DNA of 46,918 nt. Origin: Photobacterium aquimaris. GTDB lineage: Bacteria > Pseudomonadota > Gammaproteobacteria > Enterobacterales > Vibrionaceae. Both the position numbers and the translations under genes were made by a program. The DNA lies in the NCBI RefSeq assembly GCF_002954455.1, contig NZ_MSCC01000001.1:1754691-1801608 (forward strand). The letters run 5' to 3'. Of the stretch, positions 27,965 through 37,699 are shown one piece after another; the stretch's first letter is position 1, and each line of letters starts with the position of its first letter. The notes under the pieces are model-generated. The model worked only from the letters and a program-made list of their open reading frames with translations. It searched no databases and was not told the origin of the DNA.

Positions 27965-27978
27965 TTGATAAATATCAA
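27965..27978 (-). promoter_or_regulatory. Perfect FNR box upstream of dcuB
   Basis: TTGATAAATATCAA equals the FNR consensus TTGAT-N4-ATCAA. It lies upstream of a fumarate/succinate carrier family that FNR activates in E. coli. The nearest good -10 is about 44 bases downstream of its centre, further than the classical -41.5 arrangement, so the promoter geometry is uncertain. Confidence 0.75.
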
Positions 27979-28235
27979 ATCACTTAATAGCAATAATCGT
28001 CTTATATCACTTCTGAGAACCAGCACAACAAACTGCCACTACAACAAAACAACCCCGCTACCCATTGGATTTATTAAGGTTACACATTAATCACAAATAA
28101 ATAACCAAATCAAAGTTATTGGCTATAACAACATCACAATGCTGATTTCCAATGCGTCATAAATAGTCATCAAAATGCATTTACGGGATTGTTATTCTCT
28201 AGCTGTTATAACGCTATTGATACAAATAAAGACCA

Positions 28236-28270
28236 ATAAAAAAGGACAGCTCACTGGCTATCCTTTTTAG
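28236..28270 (-). terminator. Terminator of yihY
   Basis: Minus-strand stem AAAAAGGA-T-AGC with GCT-G-TCCTTTTTT (one G-T pair) around a six-base loop, ending in a T-run. Confidence 0.75.
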
Positions 28271-28302
28271 ATAATTACGGTTTAATCGCGCTGATTTGAG
28301 CG

Positions 28303-29280
28303 TTATTTATCGGTATCAGTACCATCTTCAACAACGACACCATAATCTGGGCGGTTTTCTTTTGCTGTGGCTATCCATGCTGCACAAAATAACGTTAATC
28401 GTGCAAAGAAATAGAAGAAAGCCATTAAACCTATAATAGAGCCAAATGCCGCACCCGATGGTGAACTGGCTAATTTAGGTAATAGGAATGTCATCGCAAA
28501 TTTAATCGCTTCAAAACCAATCGCCGCTAATAAAGTGCCTTGCATTAATGTTTTACGATTAAAGCGACGACGAGGCAACATCCAAAATATCCATAAAAAC
28601 ATCAGATAGTTAGCCAAAATCGAAATTGTTAACGCAATAGTGGTTAATACTGGGCGCAACCAAGTGATCCCCCCTAACCCTAGAGCATCAACAATGGTTG
28701 CTTGTGCCGAGCCAGCAACTGACGTCAATACAACGGTAAAAATTAACGCTGCTACCAACCCAGTTAAGCCGATGAGATCTTTTGCGTATTGCAGCAAAAT
28801 ATGCTCTTTGTCTTCAGGTTTACGTTCCCATACATCACGGGTTTGTGCGCGAACAGCTTCACGTAAGTTTCCCATCCAACTAATGCCAGAATAAAAAGCA
28901 ATCGCGAGACCACTTAACCCCACCGTTGTACGCTGACTAATCGCCGTTTGTACCATTTGTTTAAGGGTATTGGCTAAGTTTGGATCAGTAACACCAGCAA
29001 CAATTTTATCAATAATATTGGTCAACAATGTTTGGTTTGATGCCAATATAAAACCCGCAGCAGCAAATAACACCATTAAAATGGGGATCAGCGACAAAAA
29101 TGAAAAATAGGTAATTGCTGCACCAAACTGACTGCCTAGACGATCGTTAAATCGATCAGCAGCTCGAATAAAATGGTCTATCGGTGGTAATGCTTTGATT
29201 GCATTCCCAACCACTGTTAATCCCGCTATTACTTTAGAAATTAACGTTGGTTTTTCAGAAGATGTGGTTTTGTTAGTCAT
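28303..29280 (-). CDS. yihY: YihY/BrkB-family inner-membrane protein
   Basis: Integral membrane protein of unproven function; the family was once annotated as ribonuclease BN, wrongly. The 325 residues have about six hydrophobic segments. FNDRLGSQFGAAITYFSFLSLIPILMV and the ISWMGNLREAVRAQTRDVW region are diagnostic of YihY. The C-terminus is acidic and charged (DYGVVVEDGTDTDK), likely cytoplasmic. It has its own terminator, and a second hairpin lies about 70 bases upstream. No good ribosome-binding site precedes the ATG, so a weak start or a leader-dependent one is possible. Confidence 0.9.
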   Translation of the reverse strand: MTNKTTSSEKPTLISKVIAGLTVVGNAIKALPPIDHFIRAADRFNDRLGSQFGAAITYFSFLSLIPILMVLFAAAGFILASNQTLLTNIIDKIVAGVTDPNLANTLKQMVQTAISQRTTVGLSGLAIAFYSGISWMGNLREAVRAQTRDVWERKPEDKEHILLQYAKDLIGLTGLVAALIFTVVLTSVAGSAQATIVDALGLGGITWLRPVLTTIALTISILANYLMFLWIFWMLPRRRFNRKTLMQGTLLAAIGFEAIKFAMTFLLPKLASSPSGAAFGSIIGLMAFFYFFARLTLFCAAWIATAKENRPDYGVVVEDGTDTDK

Positions 29281-29351
29281 AATTTTAGTGATGCGTCATA
29301 AAAATACTCAACAATATTAACAATGGATAAAAGTCAGCCATTTGATAATAA

Positions 29352-29376
29352 CAAGTCACTAAATAGTGGTGACTTG
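29352..29376 (-). other. Hairpin in the asmA-yihY spacer
   Basis: CAAGTCAC and GTGACTTG pair perfectly (eight base pairs, extendable by a wobble and an A-T pair) around a short loop. It lies after the asmA terminator and about 70 bases before yihY. It may be a second terminator, a leader structure or an operator. Confidence 0.35.
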
Positions 29377-29395
29377 GTTGATAATAGAGTTTAAA

Positions 29396-29431
29396 AATAA
29401 AAGGTTTGCCGATAGCAGCAAACCTTTTTAT
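29396..29431 (-). terminator. Terminator of asmA
   Basis: Stem AAAGGTTTGC/GCAAACCTTT with an eight-base loop and flanking A- and T-rich tracts, just after the asmA stop. Confidence 0.88.
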
Positions 29432-29468
29432 CATACTTTATGTTAGTGATACCACTACAGACTGAAGG

Positions 29469-31571
29469 TTAATTAAATAACCCTTTCAATAATTTATCTG
29501 CAGCATTTTTAATATTGTCATCTTTGGCTTTATCACCAAACAGTTTTTCTAAGCCACGGTTGATCTCTTTCTTAGCTTTACTCTCTAATACCGCATTATT
29601 TTTAAATAAATCTTTAATATTTAAACGATATTTAGGTTGCTGCCAATCACCACCAACATGGATAGGTACACTAATACCTTTAATTTCATCAAGCCCTTTA
29701 CCACTGGCAACGACCTTAGTATTAATCATCAGATCAATACCTTCATCAACCAAATTGGTTTTACCTTGACCGCTAATCGCCAATAACGGTGAGGCTAATT
29801 GGAAATTATCCGTAGAAGCAATACCATTACCTAAGCGTAAGGTTGTCGTTAAGGCTGAGAAATCTGTTTTCTTGGTGGTATCGGTTTTAGCTTCTGCTTG
29901 GCCTTTTAGTTTAGCCTTCGCATTACGTAACAGATCAGAAATATTAACCCCATATACCGTACCATCAGCAATATTTACTTTCACAGAGCCGGTGATATTG
30001 TGACGAATATTAGCTTCTGATAAACCACGACCACTCAGATCTGCAGTAATGTTTGCTTTACCAGCCAGTTGCTGATTATTCGCTACCGCTTTTAATAACG
30101 GTAAAATAGCCACATTGGTAATGGTATTTTTTAAACGATAACTAGGTAAAGCACTGTTTACATCAACTGATGCGCTACCGGTGATTTGACCGTCATATAA
30201 ATTTGCTTCAAAACGATTGATGGTTGCTACACCTTTCTTAATCGACGTAACAACTTTGACATTCGCAACGTCAGCATTGGCGATTTTTAATTGCTTAATA
30301 GCAATCATGCCTGCAACGTTAATGTTTTTGAGTGCACTAAGATCAGGTTCAACCGTTGAAGGTTGATGAGTTACCGCAGCGGCTGATGTATCCCCGACTT
30401 CAGCGGCCGATTCAGCAGAATCTGACGTGGCTTTTTTAGCCGGTAACCAACTGTCGATATTAATATTATCACTTGATAACGCAAAGCGAACATCAGGAAT
30501 AGCCGCTGCTAAATATGAACCAGAACCCGATACCTTAGTACCATCAGCATTAATATCAAGCTTGCTCACTAACGCTAACTTTTGATTAATATCATACGTT
30601 GCATCACTATTAACCACCACATTCATGGTTGAGCGCGGTAAGGCACTACCAGCTAAATCATTGGTCACTTTTAGCCCTTGCAGCGTAACGGTATTATGAT
30701 CTGGCGACAGTTTTACTTTAGCACTACCGTGAGTATCAAAGCTTAAATTAGGTACTTGTCCGTTAACGGCAAAAGTAACATTAGACCATTGTCCAATCGT
30801 AAACTGATCCAATCCTAATTGCGCATTTTTAATCTCAGTCTTACCATCATTCATGCTCATTTGAGCAGCAAATGATTTTAGTTCAACATTTTTATAATCA
30901 GCAGCCAGATTAAGTTCAGTACTACCTTTAGCACTAAAAGACAAGGCATTCACTTTACCTTGAATATCAAAAGTGGCTTTGGTCCATGTTTGTGACTTAA
31001 AGTTACCAAGGGTAAAATTAATATGATTCAGTTGTGCCACAGTCTTAGTTTGGTCATTACGAATTTCAGCACTCGCATCAACCAGCTCGATACCTGCAAC
31101 AGCCACTTTCCACTGCGAATGTTTAGCAGTTTGCTGATTAGCGGCTTTGTCTGTTATTGCGTTGTCTGCTACGGCTCTCTTATCAGTTAAACCATCAAGG
31201 TTAGTCACACCATTTTTTAATGTTTGTACAAAAACATGTGCCCCTTCTAAACGCATATCGCCAATATCAAGCTGCTGTGACAACAAAGGTAAAACAGAGA
31301 CAGATAAATCTGCTTGCTTAAATTGGACTAAATTAGGCTGTGCAAATCCGGTTGGGTTTCGAAATGCGGTTTCGCCAACACTTAAGCCTAGTGTTGGGAA
31401 AAAACGCCAACTGATATCGCCTTTGATAACCAAATCACGTCCGGTTATCTTTTTAACTTGTTCTGTTAACAGTGGCTTAAACTGATTAGGGTTAACAAAA
31501 GTTACTAGTGCACCAATACCAATCACGACTAATAAAATCAGCCCGAGTAGAATATAAAGTATTTTTTTCAT
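29469..31571 (-). CDS. asmA: AsmA-family protein
   Basis: Envelope protein of 700 residues with one N-terminal membrane anchor (ILYILLGLILLVVIGIGALVTF) and a large periplasmic domain. The AsmA start is clear: NPNQFKPLLTEQVKKITGRD, then GDISWRFFPTLGLSVGE and FRNPTGF. AsmA-like proteins of the wider family are bridge-type lipid-transport proteins; E. coli AsmA affects outer-membrane assembly and LPS levels. The C-terminal part has the conserved TNLVDEGIDLMINTKV and IPVHVGGDWQQPKYRL segments. Residues about 385-410 are low-complexity (S/A/E-rich). GAGGA lies before the start. Confidence 0.93.
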   Translation of the reverse strand: MKKILYILLGLILLVVIGIGALVTFVNPNQFKPLLTEQVKKITGRDLVIKGDISWRFFPTLGLSVGETAFRNPTGFAQPNLVQFKQADLSVSVLPLLSQQLDIGDMRLEGAHVFVQTLKNGVTNLDGLTDKRAVADNAITDKAANQQTAKHSQWKVAVAGIELVDASAEIRNDQTKTVAQLNHINFTLGNFKSQTWTKATFDIQGKVNALSFSAKGSTELNLAADYKNVELKSFAAQMSMNDGKTEIKNAQLGLDQFTIGQWSNVTFAVNGQVPNLSFDTHGSAKVKLSPDHNTVTLQGLKVTNDLAGSALPRSTMNVVVNSDATYDINQKLALVSKLDINADGTKVSGSGSYLAAAIPDVRFALSSDNINIDSWLPAKKATSDSAESAAEVGDTSAAAVTHQPSTVEPDLSALKNINVAGMIAIKQLKIANADVANVKVVTSIKKGVATINRFEANLYDGQITGSASVDVNSALPSYRLKNTITNVAILPLLKAVANNQQLAGKANITADLSGRGLSEANIRHNITGSVKVNIADGTVYGVNISDLLRNAKAKLKGQAEAKTDTTKKTDFSALTTTLRLGNGIASTDNFQLASPLLAISGQGKTNLVDEGIDLMINTKVVASGKGLDEIKGISVPIHVGGDWQQPKYRLNIKDLFKNNAVLESKAKKEINRGLEKLFGDKAKDDNIKNAADKLLKGLFN

Positions 31572-31709
31572 TATGTCCTCGGCTATGCATATAACGCCAC
31601 AATGAATTGGTCGTTATGCAAAAATAATTTATTGAAGATTAACCTTAAAAATCAATGTTATTAAGACCATTAACTCCAAGAATAGTTCACCACAAACGTA
31701 ATAGCTAAA

Positions 31710-31738
31710 CAAAAGGCAACCCAAAGGCTGCCTTCAAT
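31710..31738 (-). terminator. Probable terminator of dcd
   Basis: Minus-strand stem AAGGCAGCC pairs with GGTTGCCTT (one G-T pair) around a short loop, then TTGTTT. The U-tract is short, so strength is uncertain. It lies 42 bases past the dcd stop. Confidence 0.6.
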
Positions 31739-31779
31739 AATGTGTATGCGAGAATACACCTATTAGCGATTAAAGAAGA

Positions 31780-32373
31780 TTAGCTTTGCTTGTCATCTTC
31801 ATTAATACGACTGGCCACTGCACCTTGCTGATTTTTATATTTGGCATCCGCACGCTTATTATATGGTTTTTCTGCTGAACCAGATAAAGTCTCAAAGCTT
31901 AGCGCACCAATTGGCATATGTGGACGCAATGCTAGAGGCAAACGGCCAGAATTATAAAACTCAAGTACAATACGTCCAGACCAGCCGGGATCAATACGGT
32001 GAGCTGTCACATGTACCATTAAGCCTAAACGTGCCAATGATGAACGTCCGTCAAGCCAACCTACGATATTATCAGGCAGCGTTACCGACTCATGGGTAAC
32101 CGCTAATGCTAATTGACCAGGATGAAGAAAAAAAGCTTCATTTTCTGCAACCACAATTTCATCACTCATGACTTTATCAAGTTGAGCGGCAACATCTTCT
32201 TTTTTACCTGATAGGTCAATAAATGGTGCACCATGATCATTAAAGACGCGGAAATTATTACCAAGACTAACATCAATCGTTAAACCACTAATACTATCAT
32301 CAGCTGGTCGTGGTTCAATGCTGATTTTTCCTTCATCAAGGTAAGCCCTGATATCTCTATCGCACAGTCTCAT
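31780..32373 (-). CDS. dcd: dCTP deaminase
   Basis: Deaminates dCTP to dUTP, the main source of dUMP for dTMP synthesis in enterobacteria and relatives. The 197 residues agree with the 193-residue E. coli enzyme. MRLCDRDI at the start, [26 protein letters not shown] and the catalytic glutamate in [11 protein letters not shown] are visible, followed by [23 protein letters not shown] lies before the ATG. It is separated from udk by a terminator and runs in the same direction. Confidence 0.97.
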   Translation of the reverse strand: MRLCDRDIRAYLDEGKISIEPRPADDSISGLTIDVSLGNNFRVFNDHGAPFIDLSGKKEDVAAQLDKVMSDEIVVAENEAFFLHPGQLALAVTHESVTLPDNIVGWLDGRSSLARLGLMVHVTAHRIDPGWSGRIVLEFYNSGRLPLALRPHMPIGALSFETLSGSAEKPYNKRADAKYKNQQGAVASRINEDDKQS

Positions 32374-32514
32374 TTAAGCTCTCTCCTGCGTAATACGCAC
32401 TCTATCCTATCAGTGCTCAGCACATGTGAGTGATATAATAAACCCATCAATCATGATTACTTTTAATTGATGGGTTAACAACGGTTAACGGGTATTTCCA
32501 CCAATATAACCATA

Positions 32515-32547
32515 AAAATAAGGCTGACATATTGTCAGCCTTATTCA
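32515..32547 (-). terminator. Terminator of udk
   Basis: Stem AATAAGGCTGACA/TGTCAGCCTTATT around a three-base loop, followed on the minus strand by TTTTATGG. A long perfect stem. Confidence 0.9.
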
Positions 32548-32557
32548 TTTTAAATTA

Positions 32558-33202
32558 TTACGAACGTAGCAGTTTCGCGATATGTGCTTTTAACACATCG
32601 ATTGCGATACGGTTCTTACCACCACGCGGAACAATAATATCCGCATATTGCTTTGATGGTTCAATAAACTGCATAAACATTGGACGTACCGTTTTTTGGT
32701 ACTGAACCAACACTGACTCCATTGTACGACCACGTTCTGCAACATCACGTTGTAAACGGCGTAGTAAACAGATATCAAGTGGCGTATCCATAAATACGCT
32801 AGCGTGCATGATGTTACGCAAGCGAGGATCTGTTAACAATAAAATACCTTCTAAAATGATCACTTTTTTCGGTGTCATTGTAGTACTTTCTTGTAAACGA
32901 GTATGCTCACTGTAGCTATATTGTGGTACTTCTACTGCTTCACCTTTCATTAGCTGCTCAAGGTGATCACACAATAAATTATGATCAAGCGCATTAGGGT
33001 GATCGTAATTAGTTTTAACACGATCTTCCATTGTTAGGTGGCTTTGATCGTTATAGTAACAATCTTCCGTGATTACACCGATCTGATGATCGCCGACTTT
33101 TGCTTTTAACTCTTTATAAACTGTGCTGGCAATCAGACTTTTACCGGAAGCAGAAGCGCCTGCAATACCGATAATAACGCATTGGTGTGAAGTTTCAGAC
33201 AT
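32558..33202 (-). CDS. udk: Uridine kinase
   Basis: Phosphorylates uridine and cytidine to UMP and CMP in pyrimidine salvage. The 214 residues match the family. The P-loop [11 protein letters not shown] lies at 12-22. [34 protein letters not shown] and LEGILLL follow in the expected order, and [12 protein letters not shown] is the lid region. It is adjacent to apbC and dcd, as in Vibrio chromosomes. It functionally complements cytosine salvage by the codBA genes elsewhere in the window. Confidence 0.97.
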   Translation of the reverse strand: MSETSHQCVIIGIAGASASGKSLIASTVYKELKAKVGDHQIGVITEDCYYNDQSHLTMEDRVKTNYDHPNALDHNLLCDHLEQLMKGEAVEVPQYSYSEHTRLQESTTMTPKKVIILEGILLLTDPRLRNIMHASVFMDTPLDICLLRRLQRDVAERGRTMESVLVQYQKTVRPMFMQFIEPSKQYADIIVPRGGKNRIAIDVLKAHIAKLLRS

Positions 33203-33351
33203 ATCAGAAAGTACCTATTAGACCACGTAGCAAGGCGAATATGGATAAATTAAACCCTCTGATTATAAGCAGTTGCTATGCCAGATACCAGTAAAAATGA
33301 GACATCTGACATATCTGATTATAATCTCGGCAAATCTTGTCGAATCAATAC

Positions 33352-34440
33352 CTACATTGTACGAATAGTAATCTGCTCTACCACAGTTTCACCTTGCCAA
33401 TATAATCGACTGGCAATATTTGCAGCTAACATAATGTATGCAGCTGCCTGTTCTGATTCAGGTGATGAAATCACCGTTGGCGTACCATTATCAATATCCT
33501 CGCGAATTTTAATGTCTAATGGTAATTGAGCTAATAATGGCACCGCATAATCTTGCGCCATTTTTGCTGCACCGCCAGTACCAAAAATATGCTCTTGATG
33601 GCCACAATTGCTACAAATGTGGTAACTCATATTCTCAACAATACCCAGCACAGGTACATCAACCTTATTGAACATGCTGATACCTTTAATTGCATCAGCT
33701 AACGCAAGGTCTTGTGGCGTAGTCACCACTATCGCTCCCGTTACTGGAATTTGCTGTGATAAAGTTAATTGAATATCACCCGTACCTGGTGGCATATCAA
33801 TCACTAAATAATCTAAATCTGGCCACCAGGTTTCTGTGATAATTTGAGCCAGTGCTTTTGACGCCATCGGCCCACGCCAAATGGTTGCACTCTCAGCTGG
33901 CACTAAATAACCGACAGAGTTGGTATATAAACCATGCGCTTCAATCGGTGACATCATTTTGCCATCAGGCGATTGGGGTTTTTGATCCATCGTGCCTAAC
34001 ATCATCGGTACCGACGGACCGTAAATATCGGCGTCTAATAATCCAACTTTGGCACCTTGTTGTTGTAAACCCAATGCTAAGTTAACCGAGGTGGTTGATT
34101 TACCCACGCCGCCTTTAGCAGAACTCACAACAATAATATTTTTAACGCCGCGAAGGGGCTGTTTATCGACAACCGCCAGTGGCGAAACTCGACAACGGAC
34201 ATCGAAATTTAAGCCTTTATTGATGATGCCTTGTTGCTGTTGCTGTGCGATCCATTGACGCAATTGCTGAGCTAATTCGTTGGCTGCAAATGGGATCGTG
34301 ATAATGATAACGCCCTCAGCCGAGACTGAAACAAAGTGAGGAACATCTGCCCATTCCGCACTTAACAGTGGGTGTTCAAACTGATTCAGCCATTGGCTGA
34401 TATCACCAACACTGTCGAAATGGTTTGTCGTTGTTGCCAT
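33352..34440 (-). CDS. apbC: Iron-sulfur cluster carrier protein ApbC/Mrp
   Basis: Cytoplasmic P-loop ATPase that binds and delivers Fe-S clusters. The 362 residues include an N-terminal MIP18-like region (about 1-90), the deviant Walker A AKGGVGKSTTS (108-118), DADIYGPSVPMMLG, DYLVIDMPPGTGDIQLTL, and the cluster-binding pair in CSNC. It is divergent from metG, as in E. coli (mrp-metG). The start at 34440 gives the normal N-terminal length. Confidence 0.96.
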   Translation of the reverse strand: MATTTNHFDSVGDISQWLNQFEHPLLSAEWADVPHFVSVSAEGVIIITIPFAANELAQQLRQWIAQQQQQGIINKGLNFDVRCRVSPLAVVDKQPLRGVKNIIVVSSAKGGVGKSTTSVNLALGLQQQGAKVGLLDADIYGPSVPMMLGTMDQKPQSPDGKMMSPIEAHGLYTNSVGYLVPAESATIWRGPMASKALAQIITETWWPDLDYLVIDMPPGTGDIQLTLSQQIPVTGAIVVTTPQDLALADAIKGISMFNKVDVPVLGIVENMSYHICSNCGHQEHIFGTGGAAKMAQDYAVPLLAQLPLDIKIREDIDNGTPTVISSPESEQAAAYIMLAANIASRLYWQGETVVEQITIRTM

Positions 34441-34698
34441 AAATTAGCGCTCCACATAAATGTCATAGCTTATGAGCAACATCTGCGTCACAGTATTCGT
34501 ATACAAAACAACCAGTAACGTTGATGCTGCCGAGTAATACTTACCTCTTTTGCTTAATGCTACCACCAAAGTGTCCTTACCGCCCGATTTCCCCTACTCA
34601 AAAACAGATAAAACCGCATCGACGCTAGTCAATATGCTGTCCATCAGGTAGTATTTGCAGCTATGTTTTTTTACCCATCATGAGCGAAAGAAGTAATT

Positions 34699-36744
34699 AT
34701 GGCTGCTAATCCAAGAAAAATTCTGGTGACCTGCGCCCTGCCGTACGCTAACGGTTCTATCCACTTAGGTCACATGCTAGAACATGTTCAAGCGGATATT
34801 TGGGTGCGCTATCAGCGCCTTCGTGGCAATGAAGTTCATTTTATCTGTGCAGATGACGCACACGGTACGCCAATCATGCTTAAGGCCCAGCAGATGGGTG
34901 TGGAACCTGAGCAAATGATTGCAGAAGTGAGCAAAGAGCACCAAGCTGACTTCGCTGGTTTCGATATTGATTTTAGTAATTATCACAGCACGCATTCACC
35001 TGAAAACCGTGAACTTGCTTCTTTTGTTTACACTCAGTTAAAAGACAAAGGCTTTATTACTAGCCGTACTATTTCTCAATTATTTGACCCTGAGAAAGAA
35101 ATGTTCTTACCTGATCGCTTTGTAAAAGGTACCTGCCCTAAGTGTAAAGCAGAAGATCAATACGGCGATAATTGTGACAATTGTGGTGAAACTTACAGTC
35201 CAACAGATCTGATTAATCCAAAATCAGCAGTCTCTGGCGCGACACCTGTCATGAAAGATTCTGAGCACTTCTTCTTTGACTTACCACAGTTTGAAGACAT
35301 GCTAAAAGCGTGGACTAAATCTGGTGCACTTCAAGATGAAACTGCTAACAAGATGCAAGAGTGGTTCGAGTCTGGCCTACAACAGTGGGATATTTCTCGT
35401 GATGCACCTTACTTTGGTTTTGAGATCCCTGGTGAACCTGGCAAATACTTCTACGTATGGCTAGACGCACCAATCGGCTACATGGGTTCATTTAAGAACC
35501 TTTGTGATAAGCGCGATGATCTTAATTTTGACGAGTTCTGGAATAAAGACAGTTCAACTGAGCTTTACCACTTTATCGGTAAAGACATTGTTTACTTCCA
35601 CAGCCTATTCTGGCCTGCAATGCTAGATGGTGCTGGTTTCCGTAAGCCAAATAACGTGTTTGTACACGGTTACGTAACCGTAAATGGCGCGAAAATGTCG
35701 AAGTCAAAAGGCACATTCATTAAGGCGGGTACTTACTTAAACCACCTTGATCCTGAATGCCTACGTTACTACTACGCAGCCAAACTAAACAACCGTATTG
35801 ATGATCTAGACCTTAACCTTGAAGATTTCACTCAACGTGTAAACAGCGATGTTGTGAATAAGATTGTTAACCTAGCATCACGTAACGCAGGCTTTATTGC
35901 TAAGCGTTTTGACGGCATGTTATCTGAGAAGTTTGCCGAGCCTGAGCTTTACGCAGAATTCGTTGCAGCTGCAGCACGCATTGGCGATCTTTATGAAAGC
36001 CGTGAATACAGCCGCGCTATTCGCGAAATTACTGCATTGGCAGATAAAGCTAACCAGTATGTTGACGAAAAGGCACCTTGGGTTGTTGCTAAACAAGAAG
36101 GTAAAGATCAAGAGCTACAAGAAATCTGTACTGTTGGTATCAACCTATTCCGCGTGTTAATGGCTTACCTAAAACCTGTAATGCCAAAACTTGCAGAGCG
36201 TACTGAAGGCTTCCTAAACGAAACATTAACCTGGGAAGGTATCGAAACTCCACTAACAAACCATGAAGTAACTAAGTTCAAGGCGTTGTTTAACCGTATC
36301 GATCCTGCTCACGTTGCTGCAATGGTTGAAGCATCAAAAGAAGAAGCTGCCGCTGATAAAGCTGTACTTGAAGCTGCTCAACCAACTGTTAGCCCATTAG
36401 CAGCAGAGCCAATTGAAGCTGAAATCGAATTTGATGATTTCGCTAAAATTGATATGCGTATTGCTAAAATTGTTTCTTGTGAAGCAGTGCCAAAAGCAGA
36501 CAAACTACTGAAATTCCAATTGGATATCGGTGGTGAAATGCGCCAAGTATTCTCTGGTATTAAGTCAGCTTACACACCAGAAGAGCTTGTTGGCAAATTA
36601 ACGGTAATGGTTGCTAACCTAAAACCACGTAAAATGAAATTTGGTATGTCAGAAGGTATGATCCTTGCTGCAGGCCCTGGTGGTAAAGATCTTTGGATCC
36701 TAGAGCCCCATGAAGGTGCTCAACCAGGTATGCGTGTAATGTAA
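34699..36744 (+). CDS. metG: Methionyl-tRNA synthetase
   Basis: Class I aminoacyl-tRNA synthetase charging initiator and elongator tRNA-Met. The 681 residues are the long dimeric form. HLGH at 22-25 is the HIGH signature, the zinc knuckle has [17 protein letters not shown] (about 145-161), and KMSKS lies at 332-336. A disordered linker rich in Ala and Glu (about 545-575) leads to the C-terminal tRNA-binding dimerisation domain ([22 protein letters not shown]). A terminator follows. It is divergent from apbC with a 258-base spacer in which I see no T-box or other leader. Confidence 0.98.
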   Translation: MAANPRKILVTCALPYANGSIHLGHMLEHVQADIWVRYQRLRGNEVHFICADDAHGTPIMLKAQQMGVEPEQMIAEVSKEHQADFAGFDIDFSNYHSTHSPENRELASFVYTQLKDKGFITSRTISQLFDPEKEMFLPDRFVKGTCPKCKAEDQYGDNCDNCGETYSPTDLINPKSAVSGATPVMKDSEHFFFDLPQFEDMLKAWTKSGALQDETANKMQEWFESGLQQWDISRDAPYFGFEIPGEPGKYFYVWLDAPIGYMGSFKNLCDKRDDLNFDEFWNKDSSTELYHFIGKDIVYFHSLFWPAMLDGAGFRKPNNVFVHGYVTVNGAKMSKSKGTFIKAGTYLNHLDPECLRYYYAAKLNNRIDDLDLNLEDFTQRVNSDVVNKIVNLASRNAGFIAKRFDGMLSEKFAEPELYAEFVAAAARIGDLYESREYSRAIREITALADKANQYVDEKAPWVVAKQEGKDQELQEICTVGINLFRVLMAYLKPVMPKLAERTEGFLNETLTWEGIETPLTNHEVTKFKALFNRIDPAHVAAMVEASKEEAAADKAVLEAAQPTVSPLAAEPIEAEIEFDDFAKIDMRIAKIVSCEAVPKADKLLKFQLDIGGEMRQVFSGIKSAYTPEELVGKLTVMVANLKPRKMKFGMSEGMILAAGPGGKDLWILEPHEGAQPGMRVM

Positions 36745-37082
36745 TTTACGCCATTTTAAATTTTAAATACCGATAACCTTGTTATCGGTATTTTTTTGTC
36801 TTTTTTTATATATCCCCGCATCAATACACCAAATTGAGTCAACTTATTACGCGTTGTTAATAGGCTGTTGAGTCTTGATCTACCTCAGCTGCTAATTCAA
36901 ACTTTACACCTAAATATTCATCTCACATTCAGTATTAGCGATATTGAACGTTTTTACAGCTATTAATATCCCTTACATTAATGGCGCTAATTTACCTCTA
37001 AGCAATATCAAAGAAGCAAAACTTAACTCTAAATATATTGGAATGATAAAAATCACCCTCTTTTATTTGATATGAAGGATTC
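36745..37082. other. Intergenic region after metG
   Basis: About 340 bases. The first part holds the metG terminator (36767-36797). The rest is AT-rich and should carry the promoter of the following small gene. No RNA gene was recognised. Confidence 0.5.
36767..36797 (+). terminator. Terminator of metG
   Basis: Stem TACCGATAAC/GTTATCGGTA around a three-base loop, followed by seven T. Confidence 0.93.
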
Positions 37083-37316
37083 ATGATGACCTTAGGTATT
37101 GTAACGATCCTCGCCATATTTGTCGGCTTGATTGCATTTCTTTATCACATGCAAAACAAACACTATAGCTTTACTAAACGTGTATTTGCGAGCTTAGGTT
37201 TAGGTATCGCATTTGGTGCAACCACCGAGCAATTAGGCATGATGGATTTTGCTTATGCGCCATCTTTTGCTCGTACTTGGGATATTATAAACGTCGCAGG
37301 TAACGTCGCTAAATAA
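37083..37316 (+). CDS. 77-residue membrane protein resembling the N-terminus of TcyP-type symporters
   Basis: Begins MMTLGIVTILAIFVGLIAFL, one transmembrane segment, then NKHYSFTKRVFASLGLGIAFG, and ends DIINVAGNVAK. The pattern resembles the first 70 residues of the cystine/Na-dicarboxylate symporter TcyP (E. coli YdjN: TRHKQWSLAKKVLVGLVMG, then WFNIVGNGYVQLL). It stops exactly where TcyP would continue with GYVQLLQMIVMPLVF. There is a good AAGGA ribosome-binding site. No remainder of a symporter follows in any frame. It may be a truncated gene that is still expressed, or a real small protein derived from the symporter family. The next gene is a full DAACS symporter of a different subgroup, so this is not simply its displaced start. 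Confidence 0.5.
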   Translation: MMTLGIVTILAIFVGLIAFLYHMQNKHYSFTKRVFASLGLGIAFGATTEQLGMMDFAYAPSFARTWDIINVAGNVAK

Positions 37317-37699
37317 TACCATTGGTATTTTCGCTTCTATTCATTTAAGCCACGTATGAGCGATTTTTTCACTTGCGTGGCTTAATTACTCTAATTATCA
37401 CCACAGCTATCAATTATAGTTATTCATTCACACCAACCTAACTTATCGAAAATTCCGACAAAACACCTCGTAAAAATCATAACCAACCAACTAATTATGA
37501 TTTTAAAACGTCACTTTTGTTAAAATGCAGTTAAAAACTGGCATGTTAAACATGAAATCAGTATAAAATTTGTGAGTTGGCGCATATTTTAGCTATTAAT
37601 AATTATTATTACTTCACGTTAACAGACGAATAACTGCTACTCTCCGAATGCACTCTGATTACCGAAGGACAGAGTGAATAAACATAAGGATAAGTTTTA
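37317..37699. other. Intergenic region before the DAACS symporter
   Basis: About 380 bases. A hairpin TTAAGCCACG/CGTGGCTTAA (37345-37354 with 37376-37385) encloses a 21-base loop containing six T. It has no U-tail, so termination is doubtful. AATACC/GGTATT followed by TTTC right at the small ORF's stop (37315-37330) is another weak hairpin. The remainder should hold the symporter promoter. Confidence 0.45.

Larger units (their letters stand above)
27878..28302. other. Intergenic region between yihY and dcuB
   Basis: About 425 bases. The dcuB-proximal part holds the FNR box (27965-27978) and a good minus-strand -10 (TATGAT, 27925-27930). The yihY-proximal end has a terminator (28236-28270). 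Between them is AT-rich DNA with no recognisable gene. Confidence 0.6.
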
